A stretch of 37,936 nucleotides of DNA from an uncultured Clostridia bacterium (GTDB lineage Bacteria > Bacillota > Clostridia > TANB77 > CAG-508): assembly GCA_944386205.1 (NCBI GenBank), contig CALXAE010000003.1, positions 1-37,936 on the forward strand. The letters run 5' to 3'. A program made the translations under genes and the position numbers. The notes below the pieces were generated by a model. That model saw only the letters and a program-made list of their open reading frames with translations. It ran no database searches and was not told where the DNA came from. Numbering within the stretch: the stretch's first letter is position 1; each line of letters begins with the position of its first letter. Positions 23,221 to 33,067 of the stretch are shown one piece after another.

Positions 23221-23994
23221 TCATCTTAACAAATTACTTTTTTCTTTTGCGTGAAATACACTATCTATCACTTTTTTATCATTACTAGTGTCCCAATCTA
23301 TGAAAGAAAAACCTTTTTGTGATAACATGTACTCTAAACAAAGTTCATTTATTCCTATACCTTTTAAATATTTTTCAAAAATTTCAATTTTTTCTTTATT
23401 TTCTTCTATACTTATAACTGTTTGCCTAAAACCTTCTATAACTTTATCTTTATACTCTATAGAAGGCACTCTTAATTCGTCTATATGATAATGTCTTGCC
23501 CATCCTTCACGAAAAGCACGTAAATAGATTACATTAGAATCTTTATTAAATTTTTCAATTTCCCTATGACTGCAATTCCATACTTGTTCTACACTATGAC
23601 TATATTTAATTGAATTTATCCAATCTCTATTATCAAAAGAAATTCTACCTGTTATTACATCATGTCCATTTTCAAAAGGCTTTTTACAATACCAAACTTC
23701 TGAAAATCTATCAAGAAAATGCTCATCTAATCTTGTTTTAAATGTTTCTAAATCTTCCAATGAAGAAATACAAAAATTCGGAAGTTTATAATAATCATGA
23801 GAAGGAATAGAAGATACAATATACATTCCACTATCAGGATTAGTCTTCAATTCTTTTTCTATATCTTCTATAAGTCGGCTTACATGAAAGGCCTTATATC
23901 TATGTATTTCATTTTCTAAATCTTCTTGCTTTTTTAATCCAAACTCTACTAATGTCAGATGTTTTTTCCATTTATTTGGTATTTGTTCTATCAA
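23221..23994 (-). CDS. Unrecognised 257-residue protein, first gene of the radical SAM set
   Basis: A soluble protein with no signal or membrane segment. Visible pieces are GMYIVSSIPSHDYYKLPNF, VWYCKKPFENGHDVITGRI, SVEQVWNCSHREIEKFN, YLRAFREGWARHYHIDELRVPS and a helical C-terminal third. The start is taken as the TTG at 23992-23994, 9 bases from a GGAG. An ATG lies just upstream but in another frame that stops after nine codons. The GMYIV...-type opening loosely resembles the DMFIVRADAK opening of the frameshifted gene at 27075-27915, so the two may be distant relatives. Function unknown. Confidence 0.7.
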   Translation of the reverse strand: MIEQIPNKWKKHLTLVEFGLKKQEDLENEIHRYKAFHVSRLIEDIEKELKTNPDSGMYIVSSIPSHDYYKLPNFCISSLEDLETFKTRLDEHFLDRFSEVWYCKKPFENGHDVITGRISFDNRDWINSIKYSHSVEQVWNCSHREIEKFNKDSNVIYLRAFREGWARHYHIDELRVPSIEYKDKVIEGFRQTVISIEENKEKIEIFEKYLKGIGINELCLEYMLSQKGFSFIDWDTSNDKKVIDSVFHAKEKSNLLR

Positions 23995-24049
23995 TTAACA
24001 TTTCTCCTCTCAACAGATCTAGCTAGAAGCGTATAAGATTTGTTGTGTG

Positions 24050-24103
24050 AAAAATTGTGAAACAATTTTTCTATGCAATTTTGTTTTTATATACAACAAA
24101 ATT
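24050..24103 (-). terminator. Double-hairpin terminator after the Ca2+ ATPase gene
   Basis: Two A/T-rich perfect 9-bp stems: AATTTTGTT/AACAAAATT (24077-24085 and 24095-24103) and AAAAATTGT/ACAATTTTT (24050-24058 and 24062-24070). They lie between the ATPase stop and the next gene on the same strand. Confidence 0.55.
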
Positions 24104-24112
24104 AAACTTTTT

Positions 24113-26734
24113 TTATTTTAACACTTTTTCCATATTTTGCCAATAGTTTTTTTGAATTTTTTTATTTTTCCTTAAATTGATCATATTTATTCTCTTCTGT
24201 AATTCCATAATTGGAATTGGTAATAAAAAAATTGCTAATGTAATAAGCCATTGTGTTGAGTTCAAATTTACCACATCAAATATATTTGCTAAAGCAGGAA
24301 TTACGACTACAATCGTCTGTACAAAAAGTCCTAAAATAAAGCTTCCTATCAAAAATTTATTCTCTAATATTCCAATTTTGAAAATTGATTTTTCACTTTT
24401 TATATTAAAGCTGTGGACAAGTTCTAATAAGCCCATACTAATAAATGCCATTGTTCTTCCAACTTCTACACCATAATATTTATTTCCAATACTAAAGGCA
24501 ATTAATGTAAGCATTCCTAACATAATACCTTCTAATACAATTTTGCTCCACAACCCATCTGCAAATATGCCTTTTTTTGAATCTATTGGTTTTCTTTCCA
24601 TGATGTCTTTTTCTGGTGGTTCTAATCCAAGGCTAATTGCAGGTAGCGAGTCTGTTACCAAATTAATCCAAAGCAATTGTATAGCCAATAATGGAGATTG
24701 AAGACCTAGTACTAATCCCATAAAGATGGTTACAATTTCTCCTATATTTGTGGCAATTAAAAAATGAATGGCTTTTCTGATATTATCATAAATATTTCTT
24801 CCCTGTTTTACTGCATCTACAATGGTTACAAAATTATCATCTACTAGAATCATATCTGCTGCATTTTTAGCAACATCTGTACCACCTTTTCCCATAGCAA
24901 TTCCAATATCTGCATTTTTTAAAGCAGGGCTATCATTAACCCCATCTCCTGTCATAGCAACAACTGCCCCATTTTTTTGCCATGCTTTTACAATTCTTAC
25001 TTTATGTTCTGGAGTTACCCTTGCAAATACTGTATAATTTTGAATTTCTTTTTCTAGTGTTTCTTGATTTAATCTATCCAATTCTTCCCCTGTAATAGCC
25101 TTGTCTTTTCTTGTATATATACCTATTTTTTCTGCGATTGCTTTTGCTGTTGCAATATGGTCTCCTGTTATCATAACTGTTTTGACACCTGCCTTTTTAC
25201 AGGTTTCTACTGCTTCTTTGACACCTTCTCTTGGTGGGTCTATCATTCCAATTAGTCCTACAAATTTTAATTGATTTTCTACAGTTTCACTACTTATTTT
25301 ATTGGGCAAACTTTCTATATCCTTATATGCTACACTGATAACTCTTAAAGCTTTATTTGCCATTTTTTCATTTTCTCTTAAAATTTTATCTTTCTGTATT
25401 CCTATACATCTATTTAATAAAACGTCTGGAGCCCCTTTGGTAATTACTCTATACTTTCCATTTTCTAATTTGTGAATCGTTGTCATCATTTTTCTGTTAG
25501 AATCAAATGGAATTTCGTTTACTCTTGGCATGGTTTGATATAACTTCATTTTGTCCAATTGATTCTTATATGCCACTTCCACCAATGCCATCTCTGTTGG
25601 CTCTCCTACAACTTCTACTTTTCCGTTATTATTTTCTATTTTGCTATCTGTGCACATAGTCGCAAGTTCCATTGCAAAATTTGGATTTTCTGCTTTAATT
25701 TCTACCACTTTCATCTTATTTTGTGTTAATGTTCCTGTTTTGTCAGAACAGATGACATTACTACTTCCTAATGTTTCCACTGCTGGTAATTTTCTAATAA
25801 TACTATTTCGTTTTGCCATTTTTGTAACACCTAATGATAGCATAATCGTAACAATTGCTGGTAAGCCTTCTGGTATTGCTGCCACTGCTAATCCCACAGA
25901 AGTCATAAACATTTCCATTGGTGGTATTTTTTTGATAATACCTATTACAAAAATCACTAAACAAATGATTAAGCAAATAACCCCTAATATTTTCCCCACT
26001 TGATTTAATTTCTTTTGTATTGGTGTTTCTGGTGCTTCACTTTCAATAAGCATATTGGCAATTTTGCCTACCTTTGTGTCCATTCCAATTTCTGTGACCA
26101 CTACTTTTGCATGTCCATTGACGGCAGTGCTTCCCATAAACACCATATTGACGATATCTCCTAGTGGTATACCTTTTTTGCAAATTACATTCCCATCTTT
26201 TTCTACTGCTTCTGTTTCTCCTGTCAAACTAGATTCTTCTACTTTTAAATTATAATTTTCTATAATTCTGCAATCTGCTGGCACACGATTTCCCGCTTCT
26301 AAGATAACAATATCTCCAACTGTTAAATTTTCTGAAGGAATTTCAATTTCTTTTCCATCTCTAATAACCTTAGACATCTGTGGTGTCATCTTTTTCAGAC
26401 TTTCAATGGATTTTTCTGCCTTTGCCTCTTGCAAAACGCCCATAATGGCATTTAATACCACAATAGCTATGATAATAATAGAATCAATATAGTCATTTTC
26501 TCTCTGATACCACGATATTCCTGCTGACACAATAGATGCCATAATTAAAATGATAATCATGAAATCATTAAACTGCTTAAAAAATTTAATAACAATTCCT
26601 TCTTTTTTACCATTTTCCAGTTCATTTTTGCCATATTGATTTTGCCTTTTTAAAACTTCATCATTATTTAACCCTTTGCTAAAATCTGTATTTAGTTTTC
26701 TTTCAACTTCTTCTTTTCTAAGTGTTTCCCACAT
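24113..26734 (-). CDS. P-type (IIA) Ca2+-transporting ATPase
   Basis: A PacL/SERCA-like cation pump of about 873 residues. Seen in order: N-terminal cation-ATPase domain (GLNNDEVLKRQNQYGKNEL), actuator LTGET, PEGLP in M4, phosphorylation motif DKTGTLTQNK, KGAPD in the nucleotide domain, MTGDGVNDSPALKNADIGIAMG, and the C-terminal membrane domain with NLVTDSLPAISLGLEPPE. These are the residues of calcium-type pumps. The ATG at 26732-26734 has AGGAGAGG 6 bases upstream; another ATG 33 bases further upstream is possible and would add 11 residues. Single-gene unit. Confidence 0.95.
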   Translation of the reverse strand: MWETLRKEEVERKLNTDFSKGLNNDEVLKRQNQYGKNELENGKKEGIVIKFFKQFNDFMIIILIMASIVSAGISWYQRENDYIDSIIIIAIVVLNAIMGVLQEAKAEKSIESLKKMTPQMSKVIRDGKEIEIPSENLTVGDIVILEAGNRVPADCRIIENYNLKVEESSLTGETEAVEKDGNVICKKGIPLGDIVNMVFMGSTAVNGHAKVVVTEIGMDTKVGKIANMLIESEAPETPIQKKLNQVGKILGVICLIICLVIFVIGIIKKIPPMEMFMTSVGLAVAAIPEGLPAIVTIMLSLGVTKMAKRNSIIRKLPAVETLGSSNVICSDKTGTLTQNKMKVVEIKAENPNFAMELATMCTDSKIENNNGKVEVVGEPTEMALVEVAYKNQLDKMKLYQTMPRVNEIPFDSNRKMMTTIHKLENGKYRVITKGAPDVLLNRCIGIQKDKILRENEKMANKALRVISVAYKDIESLPNKISSETVENQLKFVGLIGMIDPPREGVKEAVETCKKAGVKTVMITGDHIATAKAIAEKIGIYTRKDKAITGEELDRLNQETLEKEIQNYTVFARVTPEHKVRIVKAWQKNGAVVAMTGDGVNDSPALKNADIGIAMGKGGTDVAKNAADMILVDDNFVTIVDAVKQGRNIYDNIRKAIHFLIATNIGEIVTIFMGLVLGLQSPLLAIQLLWINLVTDSLPAISLGLEPPEKDIMERKPIDSKKGIFADGLWSKIVLEGIMLGMLTLIAFSIGNKYYGVEVGRTMAFISMGLLELVHSFNIKSEKSIFKIGILENKFLIGSFILGLFVQTIVVVIPALANIFDVVNLNSTQWLITLAIFLLPIPIMELQKRINMINLRKNKKIQKNYWQNMEKVLK

Positions 26735-26767
26735 ATTCTTCCTCTCCTTTGTGCTTTGAATGGACAT

Positions 26768-27074
26768 TTATCTTGTCCTTTTTCTAAGTAATTGTATTCG
26801 CATAAATAATTTTTATGACTACTTTTTAGAAACACTATTTTTAACTTTATTCATATGTTATGCTAGGTCTCTTAACTCTTGGAAACCGTTGTGGGCAAAA
26901 ATTATATTCTTTTCGTAAAATCTCTAATAACATTTTGTCAATGATTTTTAACATTTCATTAATTATTATTGGCTTTTGTAAAATAATATAGTAAAATAAT
27001 ATAGTAAACTAATAGTTAGATTTTAGACAAACTATTTATTGTAAGATTATTTTATGCTCTGAAGGAGGTTTATA
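26768..27074. other. Divergent gap between the Ca2+ ATPase gene and the plus-strand cassette
   Basis: A/T-rich. It holds a tandem 13-bp repeat GTAAAATAATATA at 26978-26990 and 26991-27003 with a third partial copy, then a weak TAGACA-type promoter and GAAGGAGG just before the cassette. No gene was seen. Confidence 0.5.
26978..27014. repeat. Tandem 13-bp repeat upstream of the cassette
   Basis: GTAAAATAATATA occurs twice head to tail, followed by GTAAACTAATA. Each unit contains a -10-like stretch. Confidence 0.7.
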
Positions 27075-27915
27075 ATGTTATATCAGATGCGGCAATAAAA
27101 ATGATGAAGCATATATAGCAAAATACGGAAAAGCTTATGGTGCAGTATTACTTTCCAATTGGTTACCTAAAATCAGTAGAACACGTCAACTATTTGTATT
27201 AGATAGCTATCAAGACTTCTTGAAAATAGAAGATCAACTTCCTGACATGTTTATTGTTAGAGCAGACGCTAAAGCAGGTGACCCACCAACATTAGGAGTC
27301 GAGGGAAACTTTGTCAGAAAAGACCAAGTGAAAGATTATATTACAAGAGTGAAACAAAGTAATCCTAATGGTGTTGTATTATGTTTAGATCAAGAAGAAG
27401 GAACTGGCGAAAAAGTAAGAACAGACGGTGCTTTTAATGTATACCTTCAAATAGGTCAAAAGATTTTTATTGATTACCTAGGTAAAGGGTTTGATGTAGG
27501 TGGCATAACGAAAGGCAGAGAAAATCATGAAACTTGGTCGTTTGATTGGGATGATGCTCTGTTTGTAACTCCATATAATATGGATCGATATAATCATACA
27601 ATAACCACACAAGAACGATATTTAGATTCTGCCAGACGAAGATTACGACAACTGTTGGACTTAGGTTATAGTAGAGAATATATTCGAGGTAAAGTTCCTA
27701 AAATATATTCTCCAATGCCCAATTCCATAAAAGAAAGATTGCTAGATGATATTGTATTCCCTTTATACGAAAAAAAGATTAACTTAGAAAGAAATGGTTT
27801 AAAATCATTTGGTGTACAAGGAATGATTATAGATGGTCAATTATGTCCAATAGAATTTAATAGACCAGAAAGATTTACGACAAGAGATATATTAAATGCA
27901 GATCAAGAAAGATAG
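27075..27915 (+). pseudogene. Frameshifted gene, possible ATP-grasp-like protein
   Basis: A strong AAGGAGG lies 6 bases before an ATG (27075-27077), but that frame stops after seven codons. The long frame runs one base out of step: deleting one base after the ATG would give M-Y-I-R-C-G-N-K-N-D-E and continue unbroken for about 280 residues to the stop at 27913-27915. Without that fix the first standard start is the TTG at 27220-27222, which gives 231 residues and loses about 48. The protein shows FIVRADAKAGDPPTLGVEGNF, GVVLCLDQEEGTG, GAFNVYLQIG and IIDGQLCPIEFNRPERF. The last part is reminiscent of ATP-grasp enzymes, but the family is not certain. The start of the Nudix gene follows after 12 bases. 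Confidence 0.65.
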
Positions 27916-27927
27916 GAGGTAAAACTT

Positions 27928-28362
27928 ATGGAAATCATTACAGGAATCATTATTGCAAAAGATAATAAAGTTCTTATGGTAAGGGAATCAAAAAAAGAAT
28001 GCTATGGTAAATTAGCTTTTCCAGCAGGTCATGTAGAAGATGGAGAAAATATAATGGAAGCTGCCAAAAGAGAATTATTAGAAGAAACAGGTTATAAAGC
28101 AGAATTAGTAAAAGTATTTCCTATTATTAGTTTTTCAGGAAAACGCCCTATGATTATGATACATTTTTTAGGTAATAATGAAAAATTAATTCAAAAATAT
28201 AATACAGATGAAATATTAGGAATAGAATGGATAGATCTAAACGACTTACATAATTTAGATTCGAGTCAATTCAGAAATTATGATGTATTTGAAACTATAA
28301 TAAATAGTTTATTACATAATCAAATATACGAATTAGATTTATTAAAATGTTTAGAATCATAG
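27928..28362 (+). CDS. Nudix hydrolase
   Basis: A 144-residue hydrolase of nucleoside diphosphate-linked compounds. The Nudix box is complete: G-H-V-E-D-G-E-N-x6-RE-L-x-EE-TG (GHVEDGENIMEAAKRELLEETGY). The N-terminus TGIIIAKDNKVLMVRE is typical of MutT-like members. GGAGGT precedes the ATG. It is the only undamaged gene of the three-gene cassette. Substrate unknown. Confidence 0.93.
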   Translation: MEIITGIIIAKDNKVLMVRESKKECYGKLAFPAGHVEDGENIMEAAKRELLEETGYKAELVKVFPIISFSGKRPMIMIHFLGNNEKLIQKYNTDEILGIEWIDLNDLHNLDSSQFRNYDVFETIINSLLHNQIYELDLLKCLES

Positions 28363-28374
28363 GAGGTATTAAAT

Positions 28375-29352
28375 ATGCGAAATATAGATTTAAATGTATA
28401 AGCTGAAACAGAAGAAGAAAAAGCAATAGAATCATATTTGACACAATTACATACCAGTAGCGAAGTTAAATCTTTTATAGATAAAATGCAAAATTATGCC
28501 AAAAAACATAATATATTTAAGTATAAAGCAAGAATTAAAGATGTTAAATCAGCAATACGAACATATAGAATTAATCATAAATCCTTATCTGATGTATCAG
28601 ATTATATGGGATTTACATTTATTGTGAATACAGAAGCTGAAGTACAACCTATTGTAGAATACTTACATACACAATTATCTAAAGTAAATGATATTGATTT
28701 CTTAGCAGAGGATTCCGTATACTCACCTTTAACTTGGATGAAATGGGTACCTCCTCTAACATATAACTTATTTGCAAAGGAAGAATTAATACCAAATATA
28801 GAACCTATACCTATCGAAATAAGAATATGTTCAAAAGAAGGCTTTGTTGCAGAACAATCAGCATATTATTCAGTACATAAAAATGATCATACTGGCTTAG
28901 AAATAAAGGTAAAACAAAATTTGAAAGATGTTACACAGCATCTAACTTATAAATTAGCTATTATAGCAAATAGAAATTTATCTGAGAATGAGATGAATCA
29001 AAAAATAAGAGAACTACATCAAATATTAAATTCACAGAGAGCATTTTTATTATCAAATTGGAAGTTAATAAAAGAAGCAATTATAGATTGTGGTATGCTT
29101 ATATATAAAATCCAAAACGATAAATTTATTTCAACTGATGAATCAAATTTGTCTAAAGAAGAGATATTAAAAATTGAGGATGAAATTAAAAAAATCTTTT
29201 GGGATCATTTTGAAAAGGTCAATGAAGAAGATTATTTTTCAATGAATCCTGATGGCACATATAAAGTTGATTTAGGCAAATCATTTTTCGATACTTCTAC
29301 ATTTATGCAATCCATTTCTTACCAAAGTGTAAAATCAAGAGTATTAAATTAA
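28375..29352 (+). pseudogene. RelA/SpoT synthetase-like gene with an in-frame stop at codon 9
   Basis: GGAGGT and ATG (28375-28377) start MRNIDLNV, then TAA (28399-28401), after which the same frame continues unbroken as AETEEEKAIESYLTQLHT for over 300 residues. The body resembles the nucleotidyltransferase domain of (p)ppGpp synthetases: ARIKDVKSAIRTYR (like RxKSxxS), LSDVSDYMGFTFIV (like DxxGxR) and IPIEIRICSKEGFVAEQSAYYSVHK (like EVQIRT..AE). The GYxSxH substrate segment is not recognisable. A shorter protein from the TTG at 28438 is possible. Either a nonsense mutation or a sequence error. The family call is moderate. Confidence 0.65.
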
Positions 29353-29483
29353 TGATTGATGTATATGAAAACTTTATATATAGCCAAGTTAAAAATTAAT
29401 TTCTTATACAATAAAAAGGAGGACTCCTATATACACTGTTACCTTAAAATAGACAGTAAAAAGTAGGAAACCCTCTTTATTTT

Positions 29484-32400
29484 TTATTGATTCTTTAATT
29501 TCATAGATAACAATTTTGATATACCATTTTCCTCCATGGTAATTCCATAAACCGTATCTGCTGCTTCCATAGTACCTTTTCTATGGGTAATTACTAAGAA
29601 TTGTGTATTTTTAGAAAATTTCTTTAAATATTCTGCATATCTGTATACATTTACATCATCTAATGCTGCTTCTATCTCGTCTAATACACAGAATGGTGCT
29701 GGATTAATTTTTAAAATCGCAAATAACAAAGCAATGGCTGTAAAGGCTTTTTCTCCACCAGATAATAACATCATATTTTGTAATTTCTTTCCTGGCGGTT
29801 GTACAGTTATTTCTATTCCACATTCTAAGATATTGTCTTTATCCTCCAATGTTAAACTTGCATTTCCTCCACCAAATAGTTCTTTAAATACTTCTGCAAA
29901 ATTTTTATTAATTAGTTCAAATTTTTCTTTAAATTGTTCTTTCATAATACTTGTCATGTCTGAAATAATTTTTCTTAATTTTGCCATTGTACTTTCTAAA
30001 TCCACTCTTTGTTCACACATGAAGTCATATCTATCTTTTAAGTTTTTGTATTCTTCTATGGAATCAACATTGACACTTCCTAATTCTCTAATTTCGTTTC
30101 GTAAATCTTTTACTTTTTTCTGTGTCAATTGTACATTATCTGGTTTTCGGTAATCTACAACATTGTTTGGTGTAAGTTCATATTCTTCCCACATTTTATT
30201 AATAATACTATTTATATCTTCTTCCAATTTGGTTTTCTTAACATCTATTTTTACAATCTGGGCTTTTAAATCTTCTATTACCTTAAACTTACTATTGATT
30301 TCTTCTTCTTGTTCTGCCAATTTCTCATTTTTCTGCGTTCTTTTTTCTTTTAACTCTTCAATTTTAGAACCACTATTTTTTACTTCTTCTTTGATTTTTT
30401 CAATCTTGTCTTTGATTTCTTCAATTGATTTTTCCAAATTAAAATTATCTTGTGTGATTTGCTCAATTTGTACTTTTTTATTTTCAATACTTTTATTGGT
30501 ACTATTAATTTCAGAATCAATTCTTTCTTGTAGTTCCTCTATTGAACTTTCGCTTTCATCAAAAGAAGATACAGAAATTTTTAAATTTGTAATATCAAAA
30601 TTCAAGTCATCTACATATTTTTGATTATCTTTATTTAGTTCTGCAAACTCTGTAATAAATTTCTTTAGCTTCTCATTTTCTTCATTAATCGCTTCTATTT
30701 GTTCTTGGAATTCTGTTTTATTTTTAGTGCTTTCCTCTTTTTGCTCATCTAATTTTTTGCTTTCTTCTTTTAATTTATTTAATCTTGTTTCAATTCGTCC
30801 AATATTGTCTTCAATGGCATTTATTTTTTCTTTTCCTGTTGCATAAGTAATTTCAATTTCCTGTAATTCTCTTTCAAAGCTAGAGGCTGTCTCTAAAACA
30901 TTTTGAATAGATGTTTCATAATTCTCTTTTTCTTGTTCTAATTTTTGTATTTGTTCTTCCAACTTTTTAATTTCTTTTTGTAGTTTTTCTATTTCTCTTC
31001 CTCTACCTAAGATATTGACTGTCTTTTTCGCAACAGAACCACCTGTGATAGCCCCTGATGGATTAATCACATCTCCATCTACTGTAATTATTCTAAAGCT
31101 ATATCCATTGTCTTTGGCAACTCTAATGGCTGTATCCATATCTTGTACAATCACAGTTCTTCCTAATAAATTTAGGATAATATTTTCATATTTTTTGCTA
31201 TATTGAATTAAATCTGAAGCAATACCAATAATTCCGTTGTTTTTACCTTTGATTTTTTCAAGTTTCTTCCCTCTTACAGATGTAATTGGCAAGAAAGAAG
31301 CTCTACCTAAGTTATTTTTTCTTAAATGTTCTATTAATCTTTTGGCGTCTTCTTCATTTTCTGTTACAATATTTTGCAAGCTACTACCTAAACACATTTC
31401 AATGGCTGTTTGATATTCTTCTGGAACTTCTATAATATTTGCTAAAATACCATGCATACCTTTTTCTAATTCTTTTGTGGTTTCACAATCTTTTAGCAAC
31501 GTTTTTACACTCTTAATATATCCCTCTTTTTCTTTTTCAGTTTCAATTAAGAATTTTAATTTTGATTCCTTAATTCGTTTTTCTCCTGAAAGCATATTGA
31601 TTTTACTATCGAAATCTTTGATTTTTCTGTCTGCTTCTTCTTTTTCTTTGTTGACATCTTCTAAATCTGTCAAGATTTTATTTCGTTTACTTTCAATTTC
31701 ATAAAATTCCTTGGCAATTTCTTCTTTTTTCATTCTAGTACTATCCAACTCAGAAACATTGCCTGTTATATCATTTTTGATTTGTGTTTGTCTTTTTTGA
31801 TAGTTTTGATAATTAATATCTTGCTCACTAATACTTGTTTGTAACGCATACTTTTTATCTGTATTGTCTTCTACCGTCTTTTTATGTGCCTCTATTTCTA
31901 ACTCTTTACTAGATAGTTTTTTTGTAATTTCTCCTAATTCGTTTTCTTTTTCTTCTAATTCTTTTGCAAATTTTTCTTTATTTTGTTTTAAGTTTTCCTT
32001 CTTTTCTTCTTTTTGCTTTTTCTCCTCTTCTAGTTCTTTTATCCTTGCAGATAACTCTTCAATCTCTTTCTCAAAACGCTCTTTATTTTGTTTATTATTT
32101 TCAATTCTTGTATTAGAAACATTGATATCTGAATTTAACATTTCGATTTCTTTTTTGCTTTCAAATCCTAAATTAGACATTTCTTCGATAGACTCTGTAA
32201 TATTATCAATTTCTGATTTTAATTCTTCTTTTAATGCTTTAATTCTTTCTAATCTGCCTTCTTCATCATTACATTGATTCTTATAGATTTCTTCATCTTT
32301 TACAATATCTTCTAACTCTTTTTTATATTTTTCTATATTGTATAAAAATAATCCAATTTCTATATTTTTTAATTCTTCTCTTAAATTCAAGTACTTTTTA

Positions 32401-33035
32401 GCCTTTTCTGACTGTTCTTTTAATGGTTCTAAATTGGTTTCGATTTCAGCTAATATATCATTAATTCTTAGGAGATTTAATTTTGTATGCTCTAATTTTT
32501 TCTCACTTTCTTCTTTTCTCACTCTATATTTTACAATACCTGCTGCCTCTTCAAAAATATGTCTTCTATCCTCTGACTTATTACTTAAAATCTCATCAAT
32601 TTTTCCTTGGCCAATAATAGAATAGCCATCTTTTCCAATACCTGTGTCCATAAAAAGTTCTAATACATCTTTCAATCTGCATGGTACTTTATTAATATAA
32701 TATCCAGTTTCTCCACTTCTATATATCTTTCTTGTAACCGTAACTTCTGTATATTCAATAGGTAATGTTCCATCTGTATTATCAAACACCAAAGAAGCTT
32801 CTGCAAAACCTAACGATTTTCTATTTTGTGTACCTGCAAAGATGATATCTAACGATTTAGAACCTCTTAGAGATTTCATACTTTGCTCGCCTAATACCCA
32901 TCTAATCGCATCTGATATATTACTTTTTCCAGAACCATTAGGTCCAATAACACTGGTAATCCCTGGCATAAATTCTAATACGGTTTTATCTGCAAATGAC
33001 TTAAATCCTTGTAATTCCAATCTTTTTAAATACAT
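29484..33035 (-). CDS. smc: Chromosome segregation ATPase SMC
   Basis: A 1183-residue condensin subunit, normal for a bacterial SMC. Walker A is GPNGSGKSN near residues 31-39. Long coiled coils (about 165-500 and 680-1010) flank a hinge (about 500-670, with MHGILANII, NILGR and GAITGGS). The C-terminal ATPase half has LSGGEKAFTAIALLFA (signature) and FCVLDEIEAALDD (Walker B). I start at the ATG at 33033-33035, preceded by GAGGAGA; the longer frame adds MTNLIKEEIY without support. Palindromic element 3 sits about 33 bases upstream. Confidence 0.98.
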   Translation of the reverse strand: MYLKRLELQGFKSFADKTVLEFMPGITSVIGPNGSGKSNISDAIRWVLGEQSMKSLRGSKSLDIIFAGTQNRKSLGFAEASLVFDNTDGTLPIEYTEVTVTRKIYRSGETGYYINKVPCRLKDVLELFMDTGIGKDGYSIIGQGKIDEILSNKSEDRRHIFEEAAGIVKYRVRKEESEKKLEHTKLNLLRINDILAEIETNLEPLKEQSEKAKKYLNLREELKNIEIGLFLYNIEKYKKELEDIVKDEEIYKNQCNDEEGRLERIKALKEELKSEIDNITESIEEMSNLGFESKKEIEMLNSDINVSNTRIENNKQNKERFEKEIEELSARIKELEEEKKQKEEKKENLKQNKEKFAKELEEKENELGEITKKLSSKELEIEAHKKTVEDNTDKKYALQTSISEQDINYQNYQKRQTQIKNDITGNVSELDSTRMKKEEIAKEFYEIESKRNKILTDLEDVNKEKEEADRKIKDFDSKINMLSGEKRIKESKLKFLIETEKEKEGYIKSVKTLLKDCETTKELEKGMHGILANIIEVPEEYQTAIEMCLGSSLQNIVTENEEDAKRLIEHLRKNNLGRASFLPITSVRGKKLEKIKGKNNGIIGIASDLIQYSKKYENIILNLLGRTVIVQDMDTAIRVAKDNGYSFRIITVDGDVINPSGAITGGSVAKKTVNILGRGREIEKLQKEIKKLEEQIQKLEQEKENYETSIQNVLETASSFERELQEIEITYATGKEKINAIEDNIGRIETRLNKLKEESKKLDEQKEESTKNKTEFQEQIEAINEENEKLKKFITEFAELNKDNQKYVDDLNFDITNLKISVSSFDESESSIEELQERIDSEINSTNKSIENKKVQIEQITQDNFNLEKSIEEIKDKIEKIKEEVKNSGSKIEELKEKRTQKNEKLAEQEEEINSKFKVIEDLKAQIVKIDVKKTKLEEDINSIINKMWEEYELTPNNVVDYRKPDNVQLTQKKVKDLRNEIRELGSVNVDSIEEYKNLKDRYDFMCEQRVDLESTMAKLRKIISDMTSIMKEQFKEKFELINKNFAEVFKELFGGGNASLTLEDKDNILECGIEITVQPPGKKLQNMMLLSGGEKAFTAIALLFAILKINPAPFCVLDEIEAALDDVNVYRYAEYLKKFSKNTQFLVITHRKGTMEAADTVYGITMEENGISKLLSMKLKNQ

Positions 33036-33067
33036 GTATATCTCCTCTTTTATTAGATTTGTCAAAT

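Noticed and set aside
29400-29480. ACTGTTACCTTAAAATAGACAGT-like inverted sequence after the cassette, considered as an insertion-sequence end.
   Set aside because: Only a short 5-bp inverted repeat inside a weak terminator-like structure of smc; no second end, no target duplication, no transposase.
29734-32625. Plus-strand Ser/Phe-rich frames opposite smc.
   Set aside because: They are shadows of the smc coiled-coil coding sequence, which has a full-length family match.
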